DNA of 64,000 nt from assembly GCA_963969345.1 (NCBI GenBank), contig OZ017766.1, forward strand, positions 1,550,001-1,614,000. Direction: 5' to 3'. Position numbers and translations under genes: made by a program. Numbering within the stretch: position 1 is the first letter of the stretch; every line of letters starts with the position of its first letter. The stretch is from Turbatrix aceti (Eukaryota > Nematoda > Chromadorea > Rhabditida > Panagrolaimidae). This document shows, piece by piece, positions 1 through 9,900 of this stretch. The notes under the pieces are model-generated. The model searched no databases. It was not told the origin of the DNA and saw nothing but the letters and a program-made list of their open reading frames with translations.

Positions 1-17
1 CGTGATAACCTACTCAC

Positions 18-195
18 ATCATCAAAATCAAATCCGTCAACGCTTTCAAGCTCGTCCAAAAGTGGAAGCAATCCTTCGCCTGCATTTACTTGGTATAGCT
101 TGTACCTGAAAAACAAATTAACAATTGGTCATTTTTTATGATGTTAAACAAAACATACCCGTTGTACAGGACTGTTTTTGACTTAGATATCAACG
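18..195 (-). CDS. Probable M14 zinc carboxypeptidase, propeptide exons (partial)
   Basis: Two minus-strand exons, 159-195 and 18-105, are bounded by acceptors after TTTTGACAG and TTTTTCAG and by donors GTATGT and GTGAGT. They join in frame. The peptide contains LYNGYKLYQVNAGEG followed by LLPLLDELES and an acidic DFDD end. This resembles the activation peptide of M14 carboxypeptidases (Y-x-GYKVYRV, then a leucine-rich helix, then a DFW-like end). The catalytic domain would lie off the left edge of the window, so it cannot be confirmed. No signal-peptide exon was identified upstream. The family call rests on a short stretch and is tentative; the exons themselves look real. Confidence 0.45.
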
Positions 196-798
196 CTGTC
201 AAAACAACAATAACAATAAACAAAACATCCTTGAGCGCTAGTAACATTGTCAATTAGTTCAACTGACAAAATATGTGAAAGCGTATTCAAGCAATGCAAA
301 ACGGCTGCCACTGTCACAAGAAACGAGTCATCTGACGGTAAAGGGATAAATCAATTTCAAAAAATTGGCTGAATATGGCCTTCCAGACACCCAAACTTTA
401 GCCAGATGCAGTTCAGGTGGTTGTTATTCAGGTGTTTGATTAGAGCTGTCTGGTTTGATCTGATCGATAAATAGACGGTACACCACCTCAACAGGCCGTA
501 TCACAAATCAGTCGCCGCAGCCAGGCCAGTCACGACGCAGGAGTAGGTCCTATGCTTTCGGTCTCGTGTTAGGCCAGACAACCGAGATGGTTTGTTCAAA
601 TGAATTTCTGCTGATAAGAAAAACATTGCTTGTTTTCGGCTCCGCCTCTTCTTGTTTTTCGAATTATAAGAAATAAACTATCCGATGAACACGCCCCTTC
701 ACAACACATGTGGGCAGTTTATCAAAAAATAGCCAGATGATACATCCAAATAAGTGAAAAAACTCAAAAATACAATTCGTGTCGAGACCGTCAAATAA
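196..798. other. Intergenic, no gene recognised
   Basis: This stretch lies between the APC11-like stop codon and the visible carboxypeptidase exons. It is AT-rich and no exon or RNA gene was recognised. It may hold the first exon, signal peptide or promoter of the downstream minus-strand gene. Confidence 0.4.
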
Positions 799-1493
799 TC
801 AATTAAAGATGGAACTATCGTGAAAGACACGATTCATCGAAATTGCATTTTGTTTCCATTCGGTACGGCACAAAGGACAGGATGGTTTTTGCTGAGTATC
901 GACCCAACGCGAGATGCAGTGGTAGTGGAAAGGATGACGGCATTCGCTGATCATCTGAAAGGCACAAAGGGACAATGAGGGGGAATCAAATGAAAAGCAG
1001 TCTTACAATCGGACAGTCGTCACCCGGCATCTTGCACGACGTACAACAGGCTTCAAACGGAGCCCGGCAAATACCGCATGCATCGTCGATGCTGTGTCGC
1101 CATTTCCACTTTGCTGTTGTCTAAAAAGGCAGCAAAAGTGATGCGCAAAGAAAAGGTCAGAAAACCCACAGCAACGCCCGTAACATTGATTCGAAGCGCG
1201 GTCTTGGAGGACAGGGAGATCGGCATCATTTTATTAATCGAATCGCACAGAGCATTCTTCTCCAATTGAATCTTCGGTTTCAACTCTCGCTGCTTTTTTT
1301 GTTCATCCTCATCCGAGGTATGTTCCGACGAATCCCTGTCTGTAACCATTGAAAGCAAAGAGGGTGGCTGTCGAATATCGCGGCTAAAAACAACATTTTT
1401 ACGATCATAAAAACAAAAAACTCTGACGCACAATGCAGCATCGAGATCCAGAACCATTTCGTCCATAGGCGCACCTGAGTTGTTGTTTGACAT
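799..1493 (-). CDS. APC11-like RING-H2 subunit of the anaphase-promoting complex
   Basis: Four exons (1432-1493, 1170-1383, 1007-1120, 799-954) join in frame to give about 181 aa, ending at TGA 799-801. The C-terminal half holds a RING-H2 domain with CGICRAPFEACC, then CKMPGDDCP, then CRHPFHYHCISRW and CPLCRTEWK. The PGDDCP insert between the first metal-ligand pairs is typical of APC11 rather than of RBX1/2. APC11 is the catalytic RING of the APC/C E3 ubiquitin ligase and works with the cullin-like APC2. About 90 residues precede the RING region, including an acidic and lysine-rich stretch; this is longer than the usual compact APC11 of about 85 aa. The start at 1493 (MSNNNSG) is the best supported; an in-frame ATG also exists at 1610. 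The 48-bp first intron could be retained without changing frame. Confidence 0.75.
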
Positions 1494-1963
1494 AGTAGCA
1501 ACTGCATACGTCGGAAAACAGCAAAGACGGAATACAACCGCGTCGAGAAAGTCAGTCAAAACACGGCATAATTTTTTTCGTTCGCAGTTCTTTCGTTGCG
1601 AGAATCCCAACGCGCAAAACTTGTTATTTGAGAGCTTCCTTACTTTGTATTATTTTGGTTGCGCTTCAATTTAGTTCACCGTATATTTTTTGTCATATAA
1701 TTCAGGTTTCTGTATATCACGTTTATGCTTTTTGTTATATACAAATGGTTTTTTTTATAATTTATTTTATTAATGTAAACACATTTTTGTCTTTCTTTAG
1801 ACAATGTAAACCGAAATGGATAATTCAGAGAGACACTTTTAGCATACGATTGGTTTATTGAAGAAGTTGAACATCTGAAAAAAAGTGCATTGCGAACAAA
1901 ACAGAACGAAAGCAAAAAAATGATTGTTTTTGATTAGTTTACGACGATATAAGGAAAATTGCA

Positions 1964-2640
1964 GTGTTGTCGGGTAACCCGACCCGAAACCCGACCCGAC
2001 CCGGAACCGGACCCGAAATTCCCGGCTTTCGGGTCTGGTTACCCGAATTCCGGGTTCCGGTTTCGGGTACCGACCAGAGTTGTCGACCGAGCCGAGCGGC
2101 TCGAATGCTCGGCTCGGAGGATTCCGAGCCGAGCCTAAAAAATGACCCAAAAATTACAAAAAATGTCTTTTTTATGTCAAAACTATGATATTTGTAGTTT
2201 ATTTACGCTGAATTCCGCAATTCCAAACACGTTTTTTGTTATAAAATAGTTTTTGTGCCCCCAAAATTTTTTTCTAAGCGAAAATTGAGTGGAAAAAATT
2301 GCCATGCTCGGTGCGAGCAAGCCGAGCCGCTCGCTCGAATGCTCAGTTCGAGGGCAACCGAGCCGAGCCGAGCGGCTCGAATGCTCGGCTCGGCAATTTT
2401 GGCTCGGTCGACAACTCTAGTCCCGACGAACCTGAAAAAAGTTTCAACAAAAACCGTACCAAAGTACAAATTTTCGGTTCAAAATATTGTATACATTGAA
2501 TTAAAAAATGATTTACACATAAAATTTGTGTTTTTTAACACGAAAAATAGAGTTTTTTGAGTTTTTGAGTCGAAGTTTTTGATTATTTTAGTTCCAGTCA
2601 AGCTTCGGGTCGGGTTACCCGAATTTTCGGGTACCGGGAA
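1964..2640. repeat. Low-complexity inverted repeat rich in CCCGACCCG, hosting a nested MITE
   Basis: The left end (about 1964-2060) carries repeated CGGGTAACCCGACCCGAA-type motifs. The right end (about 2600-2637) carries the inverse, TTCGGGTCGGGTTACCCG. Together they look like the two ends of an old palindromic element, interrupted by the hAT-like MITE at 2075-2419. The exact ends and target-site duplication are not visible. Short reading frames through it are repeat translations, not genes. Confidence 0.5.
2075..2419. mobile_element. hAT-like MITE, copy 1
   Basis: A 345 bp element starts CAGAGTTGTCGACCGAGCC and ends with the inverse, GGCTCGGTCGACAACTCTA. It is flanked by an imperfect 8-bp duplication (GTACCGAC left, GTCCCGAC right). 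An 8-bp duplication with termini beginning CAGAG fits the hAT superfamily. The inside consists of repeated GAGCCGAGC/GCTCGGCTCGG palindromic units and has no transposase. It shares its terminal motif with the element at 40239-40777. Confidence 0.7.
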
Positions 2641-2646
2641 CACAGG

Positions 2647-2757
2647 AAAATTATCGCGACCAAATCGAATCGAGACATTTACGCCTACGTGGACATCATT
2701 TGTGCCTCCTAACATCTGGTCTAATGATAACTAACCACGGATTAATTTTGAAATAAA
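2647..2757 (+). repeat. Transposon 3'-tail fragment, copy 1
   Basis: This piece contains ATCGCGACCAAATCGAATCG and the later stretch ATAACTAACCAC, and ends in an A-rich simple tail. It is clearly homologous, with scattered differences, to 43958-44078. Its last part also matches 46391-46444. In the 43.9 kb copy the reading frame ends in RWEKVIATKSN followed by HIDAYW, which resembles the C-terminus of a Tc1/mariner-type transposase; that assignment is tentative. All three copies look truncated at the same 3' side. Confidence 0.5.
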
Positions 2758-2759
2758 AC

Positions 2760-3419
2760 AAATAATAAAAAGGAAAATTAAATTATATTTTGTGTTCTGG
2801 TCGAACACCATTTTACTTTACCAATTTTACATTACCTTTCTCTCCAACGGTCGGCAGCAGTCAGAATCCAAAACAACTTTCTTAATTCATCTAAAAAACA
2901 CGTGACATTTTCATTCTTGTTTCACCTGCACGTGGGCTAGTATGTGTATCAATGCCGCAATACCTCAGGTGATTTGCTGGCAAAATTACTTTTTCGCTTT
3001 TTTACTGTACTCTCGACCTTTTTTGGAGTCAATATATTTACACATTAAGCTTGTGACTCGCATGATTGCTAAGGTCGGGGCCTTGGAGACTGGTTATACA
3101 TATAATATAATACTTACCTGCATTAGTTGTATTGTGTATTTTTTTACCAAACGTCCTTTTTGAGACCATTTCATTTACTTGCTGAGTATATGTGTGCTTT
3201 TCAAACCCTTATAATTCGTAAAGCGTTTCCCAGAATTCTCTGCCGTCATATTAGTGACAACTGACAAAACCATGTAATTTGCGGGTTTTCCATTGCACAT
3301 CGTATAATTTGCCCATTCACTGTCCATTCTTTTTTCACTGTGATAAAAAATGAAGTCATACTAAATCACAGATTTCCTTTTACATCGACATTATTCTGAA
3401 CTAACTCCGAAGGATTGTA
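2760..3419. other. Intergenic upstream of the first chemoreceptor
   Basis: AT-rich sequence. A 73-residue hydrophobic reading frame at 2942-3163 has no start context, splice support or recognisable family. No gene is claimed here. Confidence 0.4.
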
Positions 3420-4713
3420 ATGGCGGGTACACAAAACTTGACCCAACCAATGCCAAACGATGAATGTCTGCTGGCTAGGGATCTTCATGCGGATAAATCC
3501 AGTATACTAACATTGGTTCTATCGTTGCTTTTGAACTTCTTAACCGGTGGTCTGTGTGCTATCTACGTGTTGTGTTGTATTACGAATAGGGTAATTCATC
3601 CTCACTTTCGTTCCTTTATTACGTCACAGGTAATTGTATTAACCTATCAGTACGTGATTGAAGTTTTGTGGCAGTTGCGAGGTGTTTTGATAATATTCTG
3701 GGCTACTTATCAGGTTAGATATTTTGTTATCTCTAGAAACTTTTTAACTCTAGAGAGTTTTAAGATTTTATACAATGTTTTATAAAATTTTCAGCAGGAC
3801 ATGTGCCTTTACATGACACGCTCTGACATCTGTCTATCTTATGATTACATTTATGTGATTGGTTTACTGTTTAATATGTTTATTATGCCGTGCATTACGC
3901 TAGAAAGAATTTTTGCAGTACTGTTCTACAAAAAATATGAAAGAATGAATTCCTTATGTTGTACTTATGTTTTTCCATTTTTTTATGTAAGTTTTGTTTT
4001 TAAATCCTTCTTGTATACGTTTCGTGTTATATCTATTTCAGTCAAGTTGCCTCATAACCCTCATAGTTTTCATCTACGTTTTTTACCCGAAATCCGATAC
4101 CTACTTTTCACACTGTATATATCATTCGTATAGTACAAGTCCTTCATTTACGGAATATCTTTATGGCGAGATTTGGTACATGATACCGTTGTTAATTTTG
4201 GTCATAATTACCATGGTACTGACGTATACAACTTTCGTAATGAACGACCACTCATCGTCATCAGTTTGCATAGCCATCAGAGAAGTTCCAAAGTACTATG
4301 ATAAAAACCATCTGAGTATTAAATTTCAACAAGCAGAAAATTTTCAAGCTACAATGACATTTTTTTGTCAAACACTGTTGTTTTTTATGTGTAAGATTAT
4401 TCAGCGAGGGTTGCGATACCTAATAATCACATTTGTTGATTCTTATCAACATCATGTTTTTTTAATCGTAAGTCTAAAATGTCGTATTATAAAGCTGTAA
4501 TTGAACTTATAGACCCTGCTAGACTTGATGTATCCCATTTATGGCTTTCTGTACGTAATATCAGGAATACTGTGTTCAAATCGTATTCGAAATCACTTTG
4601 CACGAAACAAAATAATACGCCGCTTTTTAAGAATTCAAATTGTTAGACAACAAATCTACAATCCCCCGGCCACGGTGACTTACTTTGGCATCTATCGCAA
4701 TCAATGGGCTTGA
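3420..4713 (+). CDS. Seven-transmembrane chemoreceptor, Sra/Sre-like
   Basis: Four exons (3420-3713, 3795-3986, 4042-4467, 4513-4713), all joined in phase 0, encode 370 aa ending TGA at 4711-4713. Seven hydrophobic segments are visible: TM1 ILTLVLSLLLNFL, TM2 around SQVIVLTYQYVIEVLW, TM3 YIYVIGLLFNMFIM, TM4 across the second junction, TM5 WYMIPLLILVIITMVL, TM6 FCQTLLFFMCKI and TM7 LMYPIYGFLYVISG. TM3 is followed by TLERIFAVLF, matching the LERxxA motif of nematode serpentine receptors of the Sra/Sre groups. The N-terminus has an N-glycosylation site (NLT) and no signal peptide, and the tail is basic. The expected role is detection of external chemicals in sensory neurons. Subfamily assignment is uncertain. 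Confidence 0.8.
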
Positions 4714-4795
4714 CACAAAAATAATTTGAATATAAAAATTTCAACAACATGCTATTGGGACTGCCGCTCGACAGTTTGTTTTGTTTGTTTACTTC

Positions 4796-5938
4796 ATGGC
4801 AGCTGGGGGTTTGTTTTTTTGTTTGGGCAATTCTTTAGGAAGTTTTTCGTTCAATCGATTTGTGTAACGCATGCGTGCGCTTTTGTAACAAGTTTAGTCG
4901 GAGTCACAAAACTTTTTACTGTTTCAAACAAATGTGTAATTAACTTATTTTTTTGCAGTGTTTGTGCGATTTCACCTGTTTCGTTTCAGAAAAACAACGT
5001 GAGGCCTGCCTCGAATGGGGCGAGAAGATTCAGGGACGCTTCGTCGTAACTAAGATGATCGGTCAGGGTGGTTTCGGACAGATTTTCCTTGGCACTGATC
5101 AAAAAATGAAATTTCGCAAAATCGCTATCAAAATTGAGCCCCATGTTACGGTATACGACGCGAACCACGATCCACGCCGCTTGGTGCTCGAGAAGGACGT
5201 TCTCGTCAAACTGCGAGGAAGGCAGCATATTCCCGTGATCTATGCCTCCGGCACGACGAAAAATGGTTGCCCGTTCATTGTCATGCAATTCCTCGGACCC
5301 AATCTCACACATCTTCGAAAACAGAATCCAGAAGATAAATTCTCGCAGTCAACAAGTTTCCGCATCGCACAGCAGATCATTCTTGCGCTCGCGGTCCTGC
5401 ACGATGAAGGTTATATTCACCGAGACGTGAAGCCCCACAACGTGTGTTCGGGGCCACCGTTGCATACGGTGTACCTCGTCGACTTTGGTATGTGCAGGAA
5501 GTGGAAGGAAAAGTCGGGCATAATCCGGCGTTCACGGGGGTCGGCGCCGTTTAGGGGCACGATCAGGTATGCTTCGTACCGGATGCTGTCCCTGCAGGAA
5601 GCTGGGCCTGCAGACGATGTCATCGGGTGGCTTTACAGCATCGTAGGTTTTCTATAAATAATTTCTAGAATCATGACAACTCATTTTAGATCGAGTTATA
5701 TAATGGAAGTCTTCCTTGGAAGCACATCACTGACACTTCGCAGGTGTGCGTTATGAAAGCCATCATCCCGGTTTCCAATCTCTGCGCAAACATGCCACCA
5801 AAGTTTACCGACTGTTACGTTTACGTCACCTCCCTCGACGCCACCGCAATGCCTGCATACAAGAGAATTTATGACTGGCTTCAGGACTGTATTCCAGCTG
5901 GTGTTCGGTCAGACGACCCTTTTGATTGGGAGGAATGA
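4796..5938 (+). CDS. Casein kinase 1/TTBK-like serine-threonine kinase
   Basis: Three exons (4796-4808, 4990-5642, 5690-5938) give 304 aa. Exon 1 is a 13-nt micro-exon (ATG GCA GCT GGG G) with donor GTTTGT; it restores frame with the acceptor after GTTTCAG and gives MAAGEKQREACLEWG. The kinase core has the glycine loop GQGGFG (residues 29-34), ATP-binding Lys52 in AIKIE, HRDVKPHN (Asp150, Lys152, Asn155) and DFG at 169-171. The family's ELYNGSLPW segment follows the second intron. All catalytic residues are present, so it should be active. Length and the lack of a long tail fit the many short CK1-group kinases of nematodes, often germline-expressed. It runs towards the RERE-like gene, whose stop lies about 350 bp away. 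The micro-exon is the least certain part. Confidence 0.8.
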
Positions 5939-6284
5939 TGCGACTTTGCTGTTTTTTGCCATAAAGAAAAAGATTACGTTCATAATTTTGATTACCCAAA
6001 GCGTGTGCATCCTTTGTTCTTTTCACCAACGTGCTTTCAAAACCAAACTCTGATATTTTTTATATTCATACGAAATTGAAAAAAAAACGAAAGAAAATGA
6101 GGAAGAATGGATCAAAATCAATACAACTCAATTGAGTGTGCATGTTATAACCTGAAGAATACCATGTATGTGTATTTGGAGTGATGAGTGACTGAGAAAC
6201 GAGACATAAGGCAGCGAAAAATGATGGGAAATATTGGAGGTATATTGGAGGTACCGAGATGGAGAATACATCGACAACAACAGC
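5939..6284. other. Convergent 3' intergenic space
   Basis: AT-rich sequence between the kinase stop on plus and the RERE-like stop on minus. It should contain both 3' UTRs. No clear canonical polyadenylation signal was picked out. Confidence 0.4.
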
Positions 6285-6327
6285 TTACGATCGTTTAATC
6301 ATATCAAAATAAGAATTCGCCAGTTGA

Positions 6328-6359
<32 letters not shown>

Positions 6360-6898
6360 TTGCTGAGGCTGTGATGACGGAGGCATCCCGTTGCCCCCTT
6401 GCTGCTGAATCAGAAGAGCCAGGAGCTCAGGCGGCACACCACCGGAAAGGAGTTGCTGCACCCCTGCCTGAGCACCACCAGCAAACGCCATGGAGGGATT
6501 GTATGCCGAAGCAATAGCGTTCTGATGCAGGGCAGCTGCGAGAGCGGCCTGGTTTGGCATGTACTGAAGCGCTCCGTTGTTGTTGAGGGCGGCAACGGCT
6601 TGCGCCTGAGCCGGTGGCAGGTTGGCAAAGAAGTTCTGTGCGTTGGTGGCCGCAGAGATCTGCTGATGGAGAGGGTTGGCGTTGAAGAGCGCCATGAATC
6701 TCTGTTGATTTTCCTGCGAAGCTCTCTGCTCCATGGCTGCTCGTTGAAGAGCCTGTGCTTGAGCTTGAGCAGCTTGGGCCTGTGCTTGAGCTTGCTGTTG
6801 CTGCTGCTGTTGGTGCTGCTGCTGTTGCTGCTGCTGTTGTTGCTGCTGCTGCTGCTGCTGTTGTTGTTGTTGTTGTTGTTGTTGTGTGTTGCTGTTGC

Positions 6899-6946
<48 letters not shown>

Positions 6947-9900
6947 CTCTCTTGCTGCTGTTGAAGAACAGCAGATTGTTGGGATTGCATCAACTCTGGA
7001 AAAAAAATTAATTGAAATAAAATTGCACCACCAAAATTTATAAAAAATACTTTAAAAGACACTCTATGAGCCGATTTAGTATCGACGACCCCGTGTTTTT
7101 ACAACCCCCAAATATTTTGTGCCAAAGTTGCAGGTGGCAGGGGGGGAGGTACAGAAATAAATATTAAAAAAATTCTAGAAGCCGGATTCTGGAGTTACGG
7201 CTTCTGGAAGTTTTCGACGTCAAATTTTCAACTTGCTTCAAAAAATCTGATTTTTGGCATACAGGGGTATCTTGGCACGAGAAATCGACTGGTGTACTCA
7301 GATTTTTTTTTAAACATCTGAGTTTTTTGGAATTCTTGATTTTTGCGATTTTCCGTTATTTTGCCTTACCTTTTTGGCTACAGCATTTCTATTTCTCATT
7401 GGGGAGCGGTGAGGCTAAGATATTCTTGTAGAGCGTTCTTTTCTGAATCTGAGATAAAAAAGTCAGAAAAAAATGGTGACAATTTGGTGACTTCTATTTT
7501 TTTGCCCGTTACGCATTTGCGTAAAAAATTGGGCGCATGGTACAGCCAGTGGTTTTCATAGGACGCGCAGGCTGTCTGGACTATCATGCTCTCTCTGGTC
7601 CCTCACTGGTTTCTTTTTGTTCAGCGCGCGGTGCTCTCCTCTTCTCGCTGCTCGAACGCGCTCGTCGAATTAATTGCAAAAAAAAGCAATTTGAGGCCCA
7701 AATTTTAATTTTTTACTTTTTTGGGTTAGATTAGTAATTAGGATAATATTTGAAGTATTTTGATGTGTTTTTCAGAATTGTACGACAATTTTTGAACGAA
7801 ATCGAGTAGGGTTCGGAAGAAAAAATCCACAGAACTTCAAAATGTCGATAAAAAGCTAAAAATTTCAGTGCGGTCTGAAAACTAAATTTCCTTTCAAATG
7901 GCATACTCGGTTTGTTGATATCGATTCGATAAATGTTCGAACAAACGGTTTTTTTCGAAGATTTGAAAACTTCGGAACTTTAAAGAACCTTGATCAAAAA
8001 GATAATATCACCAATCGAAAGAGCGGAGTCTTTTTTATCTAGACACAAGTTTTCAGCTACTTGCCGTATCGCGTGGGCATACGGTACCAATTCTCCCGAA
8101 CCCTACTTGTTTAAGCGCCTGAGGCTATAAGGTGAAGCACTGCTTAACAAAGGGAGATAGCACATCTTGTGCGGAATTTTTCGGCCTACAAAATAGTGTA
8201 ACTTCTGAATTTCTATCTATTTTTTTGGCTTTACAATATTAATTCGCGCAACATACACTCATTTTGGTATCAATTTTCCGAAAATTGAGATCGAAAAAGT
8301 AGGGTTTGGGAAAAAAATCGCCTCTGAGCGAGTTTTGAAGCGTTGTTGCAAGAAGCCTGCCCTCAGACGTAAAAAACTGTGCAGAATTCAAAAATTGTAT
8401 TTATTTGTTCCTAAATGTTCGAAAAAGTTTCGAAAATTTCTATTTTTTCAAAAACTTGAACTTTTAGGAACTTTTTTGTCCAAATTGAATTAAATGGATA
8501 TCACCGTTGAACTTAGAATTTATTTTTACGCCGGTACTGAAATTTTCAGCAACGTAGCTTTCAAACTGAACGAATGGCGATTTTTTCCACAGACCCCACT
8601 TTTTCGTTGCAAGCAGCTTGCACAAGCGCGCCGAAAGTTGCCGCACGACAACAGTGTGCGTTTTTTACGCAAATGCGTAACGGGCAAAAAAATAGAAGTC
8701 ACCAAATTGTCACCATTTTTTTCTGACTTTTTTATCTCAGATTCAGAAAAGAACGCTCTACAAGAATATCTTAGCCTCACCGCTCCCCAATGAGAAATAG
8801 AAATGCTGTAGCCAAAAAGGTAAGGCAAAATAACGGAAAATCGCAAAAATCAAGAATTCCAAAAAACTCAGATGTTTAAAAAACAATCTGAGTACACCAG
8901 TCGATTTCTCGTGCCAAGATACCCCTGTATACCAAAAATCAGATTTTTTGAAGCAAGTTGAAAATTTGACGTCGAAAACTTCCAGAAGCCGTAACTCCAG
9001 AATCCGGCTCCTGGAATTTTTTTTATATTTATTTCTGTACCTCCCCCCCTGCCACCTACAACTTTGGCCCAAAATATTTGGGGGTTGTAAAAACACGGGG
9101 TCGCGCCTTTCATCTTGTTCCTAAATCGGCTCACAGAGTGCGTCTTAACAATTATGAAAAATAAAAACTCACTCTGCAACATGTTATGCTGCATAGCACC
9201 CATATTTTGCAACTGCAGCCCCCCAGGCTTGTTTTGCGCCTCCATCAGTCTCTGCATCTCGGCCAGTTGCAGTTGGTGGACATGCTGCTGAGCCTGGGCC
9301 TGCTGCGCCTGCGCCTGTTGCTGTTGTTGAAAAGCCTGGTGGTGCTGCATCACTTCCATCATTCTTGTGCCGAGAAGCATTTCCAGCATTCTGGGATCCA
9401 TGTTGTTCGGAAGGCCACCGCCGAAGGCCGCCGCCGGTATCTGCATGCCGTGCTGGCCGAGGGCCGCTGCTATGGCCAGGGCCTGCTGCTGCTGCGCCTG
9501 CATCTGCACCTGCGTCTGGGGTTGGTGCTGCTGGGCGTGTTGTGCCGCCGCCAGTTGTTGCTGGTGCTGAGCCATGAGTTGAGCCGCATTGATGGGCATC
9601 ATTCCCTGCTCGCCCGGTTTTCTGTAGATTCCCGGTATCGGGGTCATCGGCATGCTCGGAGTCGAGATAGTGGTATGCGGCGTGATGGCCAACGTCGAGG
9701 GCCGAACCATGTCGCCCGGATGGCTCATGTTGCTGCCTGGCGCACCTGTCGGGGTTGCCTGCATGATCAAAGGCGGAGGCCTCAAAGTTGATGGAGAATT
9801 TCCGACTTGCCGCAAGACAGCCTCTCGATTTTCTCTCCTCAAGCGGAACGATGAATCCGCGACGCTGTAGGCCATGTCCACGCGTGAGCATGAATTTTCG

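Noticed and set aside
2942..3163. Hydrophobic 73-residue frame upstream of the first chemoreceptor
   Set aside because: It could be a receptor relic, but no motif, phase or splice evidence links it to the gene.
6399..7043. Plus-strand poly-Leu/poly-Val reading frame opposite the polyQ exon
   Set aside because: It is the antisense of CAG/CAA repeats in the last RERE-like exon and has no signal or family features.
8494..8793. ORFs repeated in the arms of the 7-9 kb element
   Set aside because: They are mirror translations of inverted repeats, with no transposase motif.
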